DNA from: Lachnospiraceae bacterium
GTDB taxonomy: Bacteria > Bacillota_A > Clostridia > Lachnospirales > Lachnospiraceae
Direction of reading: 5' to 3'
Assembly (NCBI GenBank): GCA_016287765.1
Contig: JAEEWS010000002.1
Coordinates: forward strand, 1 to 64,000
Length of the DNA: 64,000 nt
The notes under the pieces were generated by a model that was not told where the DNA came from, ran no database searches, and saw only the letters and a program-made list of their open reading frames with translations. Of the stretch, positions 45,674-54,829 are shown in pieces. The translations under genes and the position numbers were made by a program. Each line of letters begins with the position of its first letter. Position 1 is the stretch's first letter.

Positions 45674-46468
45674 TTTTGCAAGAAGCATCCTGTCGTTGAC
45701 CATTTCTTCGCCGTTGAGTTCGGAGAACTTGTTCAAAAGGTCTTCCACAGTAAGTTTCTTCTTTTCTTCGCCGCTCACATCAAAAATGATCTGTCCGTTG
45801 TTCATCATGATAAGGCGATTGCCGTGAGCAATGGCATCCTTCATGTTATGGGTTATCATCATGGTGGTGAGTTTGCTTTCGGAAACGATCTTGTCCGTAA
45901 GTTCAAGAACCGTAGCCGCTGTTTTGGGGTCGAGAGCCGCTGTATGCTCATCCAAAAGGAGAAGCTTGGGCTTTCTCATGGTAGCCATGAGAAGAGTAAG
46001 CGCCTGGCGCTGACCTCCGGAAAGAAGGGATACTGAAGTGGAAAGTCGATTCTCAAGGCCCAGTCCGAACTGAGCAAGCATTTTCTTGTATTCTTCACGC
46101 TGCTCTGACCTGATCCCCCATCTTAAGCCTCTGCTGAGTCCTCTTCTGGAAGCAATGGCCATGTTTTCTTCGATCCACATGGTGGACGCTGTTCCCATCA
46201 TGGGATCCTGGAACACACGTCCCAGATACTTGGCTCTCTTGTGCTCGGGCAATCTTGCCACATCTATGCCATCCACAATGATCTTTCCGCTGTCGGGAGG
46301 GAAAACTCCCGCAACCATGTTAAGGAGAGTTGATTTCCCGGCTCCGTTTCCGCCTATGACAGTGACAAAATCGCCGTCATTAAGCTCCAGATTTACATCC
46401 GTCAAAGCCTTTTTTTCATTTATCGTACCCTGATTAAAGGTCTTATTCAAGTTGATGATCTTTAACAT
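45671..46468 (-). CDS. ABC transporter ATP-binding protein, TrpZ-like (system 1)
   Basis: The 265-residue ATPase has Walker A GGNGAGKST (about 38-46), signature LLSGGQRQALTLLMATM and Walker B LLLLDEHTAALD with Glu-His in place of the usual Glu-Pro. The same DEHTAALD form occurs in the second system at 57941. The operon is binding protein, permease, ATPase. Related systems in Firmicutes carry tryptophan or tyrosine (TrpXYZ); this copy has no T-box, so its substrate is open. Confidence 0.85.
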   Translation of the reverse strand: MLKIINLNKTFNQGTINEKKALTDVNLELNDGDFVTVIGGNGAGKSTLLNMVAGVFPPDSGKIIVDGIDVARLPEHKRAKYLGRVFQDPMMGTASTMWIEENMAIASRRGLSRGLRWGIRSEQREEYKKMLAQFGLGLENRLSTSVSLLSGGQRQALTLLMATMRKPKLLLLDEHTAALDPKTAATVLELTDKIVSESKLTTMMITHNMKDAIAHGNRLIMMNNGQIIFDVSGEEKKKLTVEDLLNKFSELNGEEMVNDRMLLAK

Positions 46469-46478
46469 GCTGCCCCTC

Positions 46479-47366
46479 CTAATTCTTCTTTACTTTCTGA
46501 GAGACCTTGTTCTTCCAGTAGGGAACTCCCAGGAATACAGCAACGACTATAGCCGAGAAAAGCTTCAGGTCATTTGCATTAAGTCCCATTCTGAGAACAA
46601 GAGTAAGGACAACATAGTAGATTATACCGCCAAAGACTGCCGCAAGGAGTCTGAGAGCGAAATTCTTAAATATCTTATGGAATATAACTTCACCGATGAT
46701 AACCGCAGCCAGGCCGATAACGATGGCACCGCGGCCCATGTTAACATCTGCAAAGCCCTGATACTGTGCCAGAAGAGCTCCGGAAAAAGCTACGATACCG
46801 TTGGAGATGATGAGGCCCAGAACCTTTGTAAAGTCGGTGTTGATACCGTTGGCTCTTGCCATGTTTTGATTTGCACCCGTGGCACGAAGGCTTTCACCGA
46901 TCTCTGTTCCGAAGAAGAAATAGCTGACCATTATGAGAGCACCCATTATAAGAGCCGCAACGATAATGGACTTGGGTATCTCTCTGAGTGTAAGGAGCAG
47001 GTGGTAATTATTTGCCGATACTGTTTTATTTGCCTGCCCGCCCAATATTCTTAGGTTTATGGAATACAATCCCAATTGTGTAAGGATACCTGCCAAAATA
47101 GCCGGAATACCGAACTTGGTATGAAGAATACCCGTAACCAGTCCCGCAATACAACCCGCTATGGTTGAGATCAAAAGGGCCAGCCAGATATTCATTCCTC
47201 CCGTAACACAGGCAACAAGTACGGCTCCGCCTGTACCGAAGGAGCCGTCAACCGACAAGTCGGCCATATCCAATATTTTAAAGGTTACATAAACACCGAT
47301 AGCCATAATGCCCCAGATTATCCCCTGACATACAGCACCCGGAAGTGAATTAAAAAACGCCAACAT
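46479..47366 (-). CDS. ABC transporter permease, branched-chain type (system 1)
   Basis: The 295-residue protein has about eight to nine membrane helices and the BPD_transp_2 pattern (DMADLSVDGSFGTGGAV, about 33-49; GESLRATGANQNMARANGI cytoplasmic loop, about 176-194). It is the membrane subunit between the binding-protein and ATPase genes; the ATPase gene starts 10 bases later. Substrate as for the operon: probably an aromatic amino acid or similar small molecule. Confidence 0.85.
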   Translation of the reverse strand: MLAFFNSLPGAVCQGIIWGIMAIGVYVTFKILDMADLSVDGSFGTGGAVLVACVTGGMNIWLALLISTIAGCIAGLVTGILHTKFGIPAILAGILTQLGLYSINLRILGGQANKTVSANNYHLLLTLREIPKSIIVAALIMGALIMVSYFFFGTEIGESLRATGANQNMARANGINTDFTKVLGLIISNGIVAFSGALLAQYQGFADVNMGRGAIVIGLAAVIIGEVIFHKIFKNFALRLLAAVFGGIIYYVVLTLVLRMGLNANDLKLFSAIVVAVFLGVPYWKNKVSQKVKKN

Positions 47367-47388
47367 CTTTTCCCTAACTCCTTATGCA

Positions 47389-47427
47389 TAAAAAAAGGTA
47401 GTGGCAGGACCAGTTTCTCGTCCTGCC
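47389..47427 (-). terminator. Hairpin with T-run between binding-protein and permease genes (system 1)
   Basis: GGCAGGAC (47403-47410) pairs with GTCCTGCC (47420-47427); on the minus strand a T-run follows seven bases later. Within an operon this suggests partial termination, leaving more binding-protein mRNA. Confidence 0.65.
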
Positions 47428-47477
47428 CTATTATCCATTATAACATAAAATTTTCCGAATTAAAGCATAAAATTATT

Positions 47478-48449
47478 CTATTCAGCAATTGCAACGTAAT
47501 CGGAAGGAACGGTAACACCCAAAGCCTTGCAGCGGCTTTCCATGTATTCCTTTGTAAGATCTTCCGCATACTTAACTTCCATTTTCTTTATGTCAGCACC
47601 GTTGGCAAGGATCTCATAAGCCATCTGACCGGTTACATAACCGATGCTGTAGTAGCTGATGGAAAGAGTTGCAACACCGCAACCCTTGCAGATACCCTCT
47701 TCACCGCAGATGATGGGGATCTTCTTTGCCGAAGCAACGGAGTCGATGATGGAAGTATTTGAAGCTGCTGTATTATCTGTGGGGATGTAAAGTACATCAC
47801 AGGTTTCGCAAGCACTTGTAACTACCATCTGGATATCGTTACTGTCTGCAAATGTATACTCTTTATACTTGATACCGAGGCTGTCAAGAGACTTCTCGAT
47901 AACCGTAACCTGATACTTGGAGTTTGCTTCAGCCGAGCAGTAAAGTATACCAACCTGCTTAACGTTCGGGAAAAGTTCCTTGATCATGGATGCCTGCTTG
48001 TCAAGAGGAGCAAGATCGCTGGTACCGGAAACGTTATATCCTGTTGATCCGTTGAAATCCTTGATCTCAAGTGCTGTAGCATAGTCTGTGATAGATGTTC
48101 CCAGGATCGGGATCTTTGTGGTTGCTGCCGAAGCTGCCTGAAGAGGAGCTGTAGCATTAGCCATGATAAGATCATAGTTATTCGCAACAAAGTTATTTAC
48201 GATAGTAGCACACGTAGGGCTGTCGCCTGCAGCATTCTGCTCATCAAAGATCACCTTATCTCCCAGAAGCTCTGTAAGAGCATCTCTGAAACCTTTTGTT
48301 GCAGCATCCAATGCGGGATGCTGAACAAGCTGGCAGATACCGATGTGATATTCATCCTTCTTCTTGGAACCGCAGCCTGCAGTAGCAAAACATCCCAAAA
48401 CCAAAACCATTGCCATTGCTGTGGCAAGCGCTCTTTTAATGTTCTTCAT
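47478..48449 (-). CDS. ABC transporter substrate-binding lipoprotein, TrpX-like (system 1)
   Basis: The 323-residue protein has a lipoprotein signal (AMAMVLVLGCFATAGCGSK, Cys about 26) and the ABC_sub_bind fold (VGILYCSAEANSKYQ, about 170-185; YIPTDNTAASN, about 225). Such proteins bind Trp or Tyr in known cases. It is the first gene of the operon, behind a consensus promoter. Confidence 0.85.
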   Translation of the reverse strand: MKNIKRALATAMAMVLVLGCFATAGCGSKKKDEYHIGICQLVQHPALDAATKGFRDALTELLGDKVIFDEQNAAGDSPTCATIVNNFVANNYDLIMANATAPLQAASAATTKIPILGTSITDYATALEIKDFNGSTGYNVSGTSDLAPLDKQASMIKELFPNVKQVGILYCSAEANSKYQVTVIEKSLDSLGIKYKEYTFADSNDIQMVVTSACETCDVLYIPTDNTAASNTSIIDSVASAKKIPIICGEEGICKGCGVATLSISYYSIGYVTGQMAYEILANGADIKKMEVKYAEDLTKEYMESRCKALGVTVPSDYVAIAE

Positions 48450-48532
48450 GATTATCCTCCCTATAAAAAGAACTATCGGGATGAATTCACCCCGCCTTAC
48501 GGTGATAACGATCTTCTGTATTAATCGCCCCT

Positions 48533-48552
48533 TTAAAGCGTTGACGCTTTAA
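48533..48552. promoter_or_regulatory. 20-bp palindrome in the system 1 leader (candidate operator)
   Basis: TTAAAGCGT and ACGCTTTAA are perfect inverted arms around TG, about 12-30 bases after the predicted transcription start. It could be a roadblock-type operator. Confidence 0.6.
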
Positions 48553-48570
48553 TGCCGTAAAAGTATGAAA

Positions 48571-48599
48571 AGTATACTCTCATTTAATGGTAGTGTCAA
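48571..48599 (-). promoter_or_regulatory. Promoter of transporter system 1
   Basis: TTGACA (48594-48599), 17 bases, TATACT (48571-48576) on the minus strand. Confidence 0.85.
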
Positions 48600-48654
48600 G
48601 AGTATAAAAGTACCTTTTTTTAGCAAAGTTTGGCAAACTCATATGAATAAAGCC

Positions 48655-48692
48655 ATAAAAAATCCCTTACCCCAAAAAAGGGATAAGGGATT
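48655..48692 (-). terminator. bioY terminator
   Basis: AATCCCTTATCCC and GGGGTAAGGGATT pair around a T-rich loop (minus strand), followed by TTTTAT. Confidence 0.85.
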
Positions 48693-48714
48693 AAAAATGT
48701 ATATGATCTGTTTT

Positions 48715-49293
48715 CTATCTGTTGCCGGGTACAAAAGATTTTAAACGATAACCCAGTGCCATTGCCATCGCTATTTTGATAAGATCCGGGATTATAAAGG
48801 GGATCACGCACCAGGAAAGACATGTGGCAAGACTCAATGCTCCCTTGGAATGGGTATACACTGCCATGAACCAGGCTGTTCCGAAGGCATAGCAGACTAT
48901 AAGTCCGATGATCATTTCGCAAAACGGTACTAGGATCTTTGTGATCTTATTACGCTTTTCCAATTTGAGCAGAGGCTTATACATTGCCCACATCACCAAT
49001 GCCGAAAACAAAAAACCTATTATATAGCCGCCGGTTGTTCCTATCAGCACACCATAGCCGCCCTTAAATCCGGAAAATACCGGTAACCCCACGGCTCCGA
49101 GCAGTATATAGATAAGTACCGCTATTGTTCCTCTTTTTCCCCCGAGAAGATAAAAGGCAATAAACACTCCGAAGGTCTGTAATGTAAAAGGTACCGTGCC
49201 CGGCACAGTGATCCAGGCACAAATGGCCATAAGTGCCGCGAATGCACCTATGAGCACCAGATCTATGGTTTTTAATCCTGTTTTTAATTTCAT
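48715..49293 (-). CDS. bioY: Biotin transporter BioY (ECF substrate-binding component)
   Basis: The 192-residue membrane protein has six helices and BioY landmarks: TVPGTVPFTLQTFGVFIAFY (about 28-47) and GGKRGTIAVLIYILLGAVGLPVF. It captures biotin and works with the general ECF energising module, which is not encoded nearby. The promoter upstream overlaps a BirA operator, which supports biotin control. Confidence 0.95.
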   Translation of the reverse strand: MKLKTGLKTIDLVLIGAFAALMAICAWITVPGTVPFTLQTFGVFIAFYLLGGKRGTIAVLIYILLGAVGLPVFSGFKGGYGVLIGTTGGYIIGFLFSALVMWAMYKPLLKLEKRNKITKILVPFCEMIIGLIVCYAFGTAWFMAVYTHSKGALSLATCLSWCVIPFIIPDLIKIAMAMALGYRLKSFVPGNR

Positions 49294-49370
49294 TTTTTAT
49301 TCCTCACCTCAATGTTTGATCGGATCCGATGCTCTCACTCCGGATGTGCCGCACTTAAGATCCGGGTGGG

Positions 49371-49399
49371 ATTATAAAGCATAAAAAAAGAATTGTCAA
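49371..49399 (-). promoter_or_regulatory. bioY promoter
   Basis: TTGACA (49394-49399), 17 bases, TATAAT (49371-49376) on the minus strand: a full consensus. The -35 lies inside the BirA operator arm. Confidence 0.9.
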
Positions 49400-49429
49400 C
49401 CTTGTTTTGTATTTAGGTTGACAATTCTT
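49388..49429. promoter_or_regulatory. BirA operator that also forms the birA terminator
   Basis: AAGAATTGTCAACC (49388-49401) and GGTTGACAATTCTT (49416-49429) are perfect 14-bp inverted arms with a 14-base spacer, matching the known BirA pattern TTGT-AACC/GGTT-ACAA. On the minus strand the arm runs into a T7 tract and lies 5 bases after the birA stop, so as RNA it is an intrinsic terminator. Confidence 0.88.
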
Positions 49430-49433
49430 TTTA

Positions 49434-50438
49434 TCATATCTTTATACTGATCTCTCCACTGGACAGAAAAGCTTCCGTTCCGTCCTTATACCGTACATGA
49501 AGATGACAGTCCTCATTCACTCCCAGTACATGGGCATGCTCTCTGTCCGGCGCATCCTTGTCACTTTGAAGTGCCTTATGATCTGCGGTGACCACCGTCA
49601 CCTCCCGTCCTATACAAAAGCATCTTTTCTTGTAATCCTCAAGATAAGCTTTTTCCGGCATTGCCTTGTAAAAGCTCATGAATTCATTGATCAAGGCCGC
49701 TGCCAGATCATTCTTAAGGTTTTCTCTTCTGTTTCCCTTTTCGTAGACTGCTCCTGCCACATCTTTAATATCTTCCGGAAAGCCTTTCTCCGGTTCGTAG
49801 ATATTAATGCCTATCCCCACTATGCAATACTCCAAAGTCCCGCTTTCCACGGAAGTCTGGGCCTCTGTCAATATCCCGGATACTTTCTTTCCCCGCATCC
49901 ATATATCGTTGACCCATTTTATGCCTGTTTCCATCCCTGTGACACTTTCAATAGCTTTGGCTTCCGCCACCGCCGCCACTGTGGTAAGAGAAGCTGCCTT
50001 TGCCAGAGGAAGATCCGGATGTAAGAGAAAACTCATATACAGACCGCTCCCTTTGGGCGAGTAGAAACTCCTGCCCCTTCTCCCTCTTCCCGCAGTCTGT
50101 TCCTCCGATATCACTGCCATATCCCGGGTTTCTCCGGACAGGGCATATCTTTTCAAAAGACTGTTGGTGGAATCTATGCTCTTATAGACTTCCAGTTTAA
50201 GTCCCTGTTTTTCGGTCTTATTCATTATATATGCGGCAGAAAGCTCATCTGCGGAGGTTTTAAGGATATAACCCCTGTTTCTTATACCCTCCACCTCGTA
50301 ACCGCGGCTTTCCAGATTTTTGACAGCCTTCCACACCGCATTCCTGGAACACCCAAGCTTCTCCGCCAGTTCTTCTCCGGATATGGGTCTGCCTTTATTC
50401 TCTTCCAACTCTATTAAAACCTGTTCCGCAACAGTCAT
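49434..50438 (-). CDS. birA: Biotin-protein ligase and biotin repressor
   Basis: The 334-residue protein has an N-terminal winged helix (about 1-60; ISGEELAEKLGCSRNAVWKAVK). A ligase domain follows with SEEQTAGRGRRGRSFYSPKG (about 111-130, biotinyl-5'-AMP loop) and KWVNDIWM with the biotin-site Lys, then a C-terminal SH3-like domain. It biotinylates carboxylase carrier domains and represses biotin genes. The DNA-binding domain and the operator in front of bioY agree. Its own upstream region has an 11-bp direct repeat TAGCACGTAAA (50480 and 50494). Confidence 0.95.
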   Translation of the reverse strand: MTVAEQVLIELEENKGRPISGEELAEKLGCSRNAVWKAVKNLESRGYEVEGIRNRGYILKTSADELSAAYIMNKTEKQGLKLEVYKSIDSTNSLLKRYALSGETRDMAVISEEQTAGRGRRGRSFYSPKGSGLYMSFLLHPDLPLAKAASLTTVAAVAEAKAIESVTGMETGIKWVNDIWMRGKKVSGILTEAQTSVESGTLEYCIVGIGINIYEPEKGFPEDIKDVAGAVYEKGNRRENLKNDLAAALINEFMSFYKAMPEKAYLEDYKKRCFCIGREVTVVTADHKALQSDKDAPDREHAHVLGVNEDCHLHVRYKDGTEAFLSSGEISIKI

Positions 50439-50562
50439 AATACATCCTTTCCGATATCTTAAGGTTCAGTCACCTGTAATAGCACGTAAATATTAGCACG
50501 TAAAAGAGGATTGGTCAAACGCTGTCCCCCTCTTTTTGCCAATGCCCGGTCCAAAAATTTAC

Positions 50563-50592
50563 TTGCCATAAACCTTTGAGACGTGATATAAT
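50563..50592 (+). promoter_or_regulatory. Promoter of the small acidic membrane protein gene
   Basis: TTGCCA (50563-50568), 18 bases, TGATATAAT with an extended -10 (TATAAT 50587-50592). Confidence 0.75.
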
Positions 50593-50653
50593 TTACGTTA
50601 AATAAAGATGAAAGAAACGGAAATTTTAGGCCGTCAGGCGGAAAGGAACTAAA

Positions 50654-50896
50654 ATGAAGAAATTTTTTAAATTCTTAGGCGGATTAACCTCCATCGCCGC
50701 CGTAGGTTTCGGAGCATATTGCGTATATAAAAAGGTAAAAGAGACCAAAGAAGAAGAGGATGACGATTTCGATGACCTCTTTGATGACGAAGAACTGGAT
50801 GAAAACAGATCAAACCGGGAATATGTTTCCATAAACATTACAGGTGATGAAGACAAGGAAAAGGCTGAAACGGCTGATACCAAAGAAGCTGAATAA
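50654..50896 (+). CDS. Small acidic single-pass membrane protein
   Basis: The 80-residue protein has one N-terminal hydrophobic helix (about residues 5-26; FLGGLTSIAAVGFGAYCVY). A Lys-rich stop-transfer patch (KKVKETK) and then an Asp/Glu-rich tail (EEEDDDFDDLFDDEELDE, about 34-51) follow. GGAAAGGA precedes the ATG, and a promoter and terminator frame it as a single-gene unit. I recognise no family beyond a YtxH-like shape; the tail is probably cytoplasmic. Function unknown. Confidence 0.8.
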   Translation: MKKFFKFLGGLTSIAAVGFGAYCVYKKVKETKEEEDDDFDDLFDDEELDENRSNREYVSINITGDEDKEKAETADTKEAE

Positions 50897-50927
50897 AGTC
50901 CGGCATTTAAAACAAACAAATAAGCAT

Positions 50928-50956
50928 ACCCCGATCCTTAAGATCGGGGTTTTTTA
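50928..50956 (+). terminator. Terminator of the small acidic protein gene
   Basis: ACCCCGATC pairs with GATCGGGGT, followed by TTTTTT. Confidence 0.92.
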
Positions 50957-51026
50957 TTGTCTGAACAGCCATAAACTGTTATAATACCAACATTGTATAT
51001 CATTTCAGATACAGGGGGTAAATTTA

Positions 51027-52142
51027 ATGTATGACTATCTGATAGTCGGTGCCGGTCTTTACGGCGCTGTTTTTGCAAGACTTGCCGCAAATGCGGGAAA
51101 GAAAGTACTTGTGATCGACAAGAGAAGCACCGTGGCCGGTAACATCTATACCGAAAAGCAGGAAGGTATCAATGTTCACATCTACGGAGCCCACATTTTT
51201 CACACAAACAATAAGGAAGTATGGGACTTTTTAAACGGCTTCGCAACTTTTAACCGTTTCACCAACAGTCCTGTGGCCAATTACAAGGGAGAACTCTATT
51301 CTCTCCCCTTCAACATGTACACCTTCAACAAGATGTGGGGCGTTGTGACTCCCGACGAAGCTGCGGCAAAGATCGCAGAACAGCGTAAGGAGATCCAGGG
51401 CGAGCCCAAAAACCTGGAAGAACAGGCCATTTCCCTTGTGGGCAGAGACATTTATGAGAAGCTAATAAAGGGCTACACCGAGAAACAATGGGGAAGAGAC
51501 TGTAAAGATCTGCCCGCCTTTATAATAAAGCGCCTTCCCGTGCGCCTCACCTTCGACAATAACTATTTCAATGCTCTTTATCAAGGCCTGCCTATCGGCG
51601 GCTATACAAAGATGATCGAAAACATGCTTGCAGGCATAGAAGTAAGGCTTAATACGGATTATCTCAAAAACAGGGAAGAGCTTTCCTCCCTTGCGGAAAC
51701 TGTAGTATATACAGGTCCCATAGATGCCTATTTCGACTATGCTCTCGGTACTCTTGAATACCGTTCGGTGCGTTTCGAGAATGAAACTCTGGATAAGCCC
51801 AATTTTCAGGGTAATGCCGCAGTCAATTACACTGACCGTGAAACTCCCTGGACCAGGATCATAGAGCACAAATGGTTTGAATTCGGCAAAGACGAGCAGG
51901 GAAATGATCTGCCCAAAACCGTCATCAGCCGTGAATACAGTTCCGAATGGAAGCCGGGTGACGAACCCTACTATCCTGTCAACGATGAAAAGAACGGAGC
52001 CCTTTACGAAGAGTATAAAAAACTCGCCGAAAACGAGAAGAAGGTTATCTTCGGTGGTCGTCTCGGCGAATATAAATACTATGACATGGACAAGACCGTC
52101 GAAGCTGCCATGGCTAAATTCAAAACCCTTGGACTTGACTGA
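51027..52142 (+). CDS. glf: UDP-galactopyranose mutase
   Basis: The 371-residue flavoprotein has the FAD-binding start YDYLIVGAGLYGAVFARLAA, DKRSTVAGNIYTE, IYGAHIFHTNNKEVW (about 53-67) and KGYTEKQWGRD (about 150-160), plus PVND and RLGEYKYYDMD near the C-terminus. It converts UDP-galactopyranose to UDP-galactofuranose for cell-surface glycans. It is the usual full length and monocistronic here; GGGGG lies 6-10 bases before the ATG. Confidence 0.96.
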   Translation: MYDYLIVGAGLYGAVFARLAANAGKKVLVIDKRSTVAGNIYTEKQEGINVHIYGAHIFHTNNKEVWDFLNGFATFNRFTNSPVANYKGELYSLPFNMYTFNKMWGVVTPDEAAAKIAEQRKEIQGEPKNLEEQAISLVGRDIYEKLIKGYTEKQWGRDCKDLPAFIIKRLPVRLTFDNNYFNALYQGLPIGGYTKMIENMLAGIEVRLNTDYLKNREELSSLAETVVYTGPIDAYFDYALGTLEYRSVRFENETLDKPNFQGNAAVNYTDRETPWTRIIEHKWFEFGKDEQGNDLPKTVISREYSSEWKPGDEPYYPVNDEKNGALYEEYKKLAENEKKVIFGGRLGEYKYYDMDKTVEAAMAKFKTLGLD

Positions 52143-52166
52143 TCTTACAACCTGTCAGACTTTATC

Positions 52167-54722
52167 TTATTCTATCCAATCATTCAGCACCTTGATGAGT
52201 CTTTCCAATTCCAAAGGCTTAGCAAGGTGCTCATTCATTCCGGCATTTCTTGCCGCCTGAACATCCTCCGCAAAGGCATTGGCTGTAAGGGCTATGATCG
52301 GTACATTTTTGGGATAATCTCCCGCCAGTTTTCTGATGGCCATCGCCGCTTCGTATCCGTTCATTACAGGCATCTGAATGTCCATAAATATGATGTCGTA
52401 ATACCCGGCTTCAACAGATTCCATCTTTTCAAGAGCTTCCTTACCGTCCTTTACACATTCAACTTCTATCTTGGTCATTCCTATGAGTTCGACGGCTATT
52501 TCCCGGTTTATCTCATTATCTTCCACCAGGAGGCATCTCTTGCCCTCAAATTCCGTTACGAGAGGAAGATCGTTTTTCTTTTCCGTCTCCTCTTCTTCCG
52601 CTGTCTTTAACACCATGGTTACAAAGAAAGTGGTTCCTTTGTTCAGCTTACTGGAAACTCTGATATTACCGTTCATCATCTCCACAAGATTTCTGGTGAT
52701 GGCCATTCCAAGACCTGTACCCTGGATATTTTCAAGACGTTCGTCATCGGTTGCTCTGGCAAAGGGCTGGAAAAGAGATTCCTGGAACTTCTTGCTCATG
52801 CCTATGCCATTATCGGCAACCACAAATTCCAGCATGGTAAATCCCGGCCTGTCTATATCTTTTTCCGAAAGGGTGATATTGATCTTTCCGTTTTCGGGAG
52901 TGTACTTAAAGGCATTGCTGGTAATATTGTTCATTATCTGCCTGATACGACCCTTGTCACCTATTACCTTGGGATGGTCGATATTGGATCCCTCCACTTT
53001 GATCTCCTGATGTTTGGCTTCGGACTGGGTTTCTGCAATAATGGAAAGACCGTCCAAAAGTTCCGAGATCTCGATCACTTCCTCCTGAAGGAAGGTTTTT
53101 CCCGCCTCTATCTTACTCATATCCAGTACATCGTTAATAAGATCCAGGAGCTGGCCGGAGGATATGGCGATCTTTCTGATACAATCCTTTACCCTTTCCT
53201 TATCATCTATATGGCTTTCTGCGATCTGGGTCATTCCCACAATGGCATTCATGGGAGTTCTGATATCATGGGACATGTTGGCCAGGAAAGAACTCTTGGC
53301 GGAATTTGCTTTTTCCGCGTTTGTATATGCTTCCATTAAAGCATCTCTGCTTCTCTCGTCCTGAGTCTTTATGAGGCTGATGTCTTCGGCGCATATCAGT
53401 GCCTTTTCCACCGATCCTCTGCTTTTCTTTATAGGAACGATGAACATCTTTTCCCACTTGGAAGGCATTCCCATAAGATGATATTCAAAGGCATAGTAAG
53501 GATCTCCGGATTCAATGGCCTGCTGTATGGTTTCCTCTCTTGTGGCCAGCATTATCGTTCTCTTTGCTTTCAGATCAAAGGCAAGACTGCTTAAGTATTC
53601 CACCAGATCGCTGTATCTTCCGGCATGCGGCAGGTTGCCGTCCATAGAATCCGTTACAGTGATAAACCTGTATGTATCTTCATTAAAATCAACTTCGATA
53701 ACCTTGGTAAACAGATTTATGATGGCTGAGATTATATTATCGGAAATGGCATTTTTCCTTTCCAGATCCTTACTCTTCTTCCTCTCATAAAAGAGGATAA
53801 CAAGAAGATAAAAGGCAATGCTTCCGATACAGATAAACTGAAGTACCGCAAGAGAACGGTAGCTTTCCGTAAGGATGTGCCCGGTGATCTCTTCCGGTAT
53901 GATCTCGGTGATTATCCATCCGGTGTAAGGACAGATGGTATATTTCACATAATCAAAGCCGTTATTGGTGGAAAGCCGGAAGCCTTCCGTATCCTCAGTT
54001 TCCGGAAACTCATAATCATTTTCTATCTGAAGATATCTTCCGCTCTCAAAATAGTCTTTAAGATTTTCCCGTTTTTCCTCACAGCCGTAGCAGGATATGA
54101 TCTCTCCGTCAGCGGTGGAGACAATGGCTCTCACGGGCATTCCGTAATAAGTTCCCACCAGGAAATAGCCGATGTTCACACTGTCATAGCCTCCGATCAA
54201 TATACCCTGCACTTTGCCATCGCTGATGATCGGAGCATAGGCGATAAGATAATCCTTCCCATCCATAGAGCTGTCAAATACCAATTGAAAGCCCTTTTCC
54301 CCCTGCATTCCTTTATAATAATAATCCGTATTCCCTGCCTTAAATCTCGCACCGTTACCGGTGATCACATTACCCTCTGTATCGCAGAAGCCCATAACGG
54401 TAAATGAAGAATCCACATTGATCCCGTTAAGCTTGTCGGTATCCACTTCGGCTCCGGTCCATTCAGCCGATTCGATCCTTGCCAGGATATCAATGGCATT
54501 TTTCGCTCCCGAGGCTATGCTGTCAAAAAGCATGGCCTTGCTGTAACCGTCGTTCTGCAAAAACAGATCCATATCATCCATGGTCTTTCCTCTGTTGATC
54601 CCGGAATAGACTCCCATGGATATGGTTATGATCACAAGCACCACAAGAAGGAGAGCTATATGTATCTTGCTCCCGCTTTCTATCTCCTTATCTTCATTTA
54701 AATAGCCTGTATATTCATCCAT
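52167..54722 (-). CDS. Hybrid sensor histidine kinase-response regulator
   Basis: The 851-residue protein has TM1 (about 24-44), an extracellular Cache-like sensor (about 50-290), TM2 (about 298-315) and a PAS-like linker (about 330-450). HisKA with SSFLANMSHDIRTPMNAIVGM (phospho-His about 484), HATPase with IMNNITSNAFKYTPENG, DNGIGMS and GTGLGMAIT, and a C-terminal receiver domain (LLVEDNEINREIA; FMDIQMPVMNGYEA with the phospho-Asp) complete it. No partner output regulator lies nearby, and it has no Hpt domain, so the phosphorelay target is elsewhere. GAGG lies before ATG 54722. Confidence 0.92.
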   Translation of the reverse strand: MDEYTGYLNEDKEIESGSKIHIALLLVVLVIITISMGVYSGINRGKTMDDMDLFLQNDGYSKAMLFDSIASGAKNAIDILARIESAEWTGAEVDTDKLNGINVDSSFTVMGFCDTEGNVITGNGARFKAGNTDYYYKGMQGEKGFQLVFDSSMDGKDYLIAYAPIISDGKVQGILIGGYDSVNIGYFLVGTYYGMPVRAIVSTADGEIISCYGCEEKRENLKDYFESGRYLQIENDYEFPETEDTEGFRLSTNNGFDYVKYTICPYTGWIITEIIPEEITGHILTESYRSLAVLQFICIGSIAFYLLVILFYERKKSKDLERKNAISDNIISAIINLFTKVIEVDFNEDTYRFITVTDSMDGNLPHAGRYSDLVEYLSSLAFDLKAKRTIMLATREETIQQAIESGDPYYAFEYHLMGMPSKWEKMFIVPIKKSRGSVEKALICAEDISLIKTQDERSRDALMEAYTNAEKANSAKSSFLANMSHDIRTPMNAIVGMTQIAESHIDDKERVKDCIRKIAISSGQLLDLINDVLDMSKIEAGKTFLQEEVIEISELLDGLSIIAETQSEAKHQEIKVEGSNIDHPKVIGDKGRIRQIMNNITSNAFKYTPENGKINITLSEKDIDRPGFTMLEFVVADNGIGMSKKFQESLFQPFARATDDERLENIQGTGLGMAITRNLVEMMNGNIRVSSKLNKGTTFFVTMVLKTAEEEETEKKNDLPLVTEFEGKRCLLVEDNEINREIAVELIGMTKIEVECVKDGKEALEKMESVEAGYYDIIFMDIQMPVMNGYEAAMAIRKLAGDYPKNVPIIALTANAFAEDVQAARNAGMNEHLAKPLELERLIKVLNDWIE

Positions 54723-54792
54723 ATATTATCCTCTTATCCCTTTTGGGCATAAAGTCCCATACTTATTTTATACTATAATATACAACAAAAGT

Positions 54793-54822
54793 CGGGCGTC
54801 AAGTTTTTTTCCTTAACGCCCG
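54793..54822. terminator. Hairpin between the SGNH esterase and kinase genes
   Basis: CGGGCGTCAAG pairs with CTTAACGCCCG (one mismatch). A T-run follows strongly on the plus strand (ATTTTTT) but only weakly on the minus strand where the gene lies. Confidence 0.55.
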
Positions 54823-54829
54823 AAATTTT

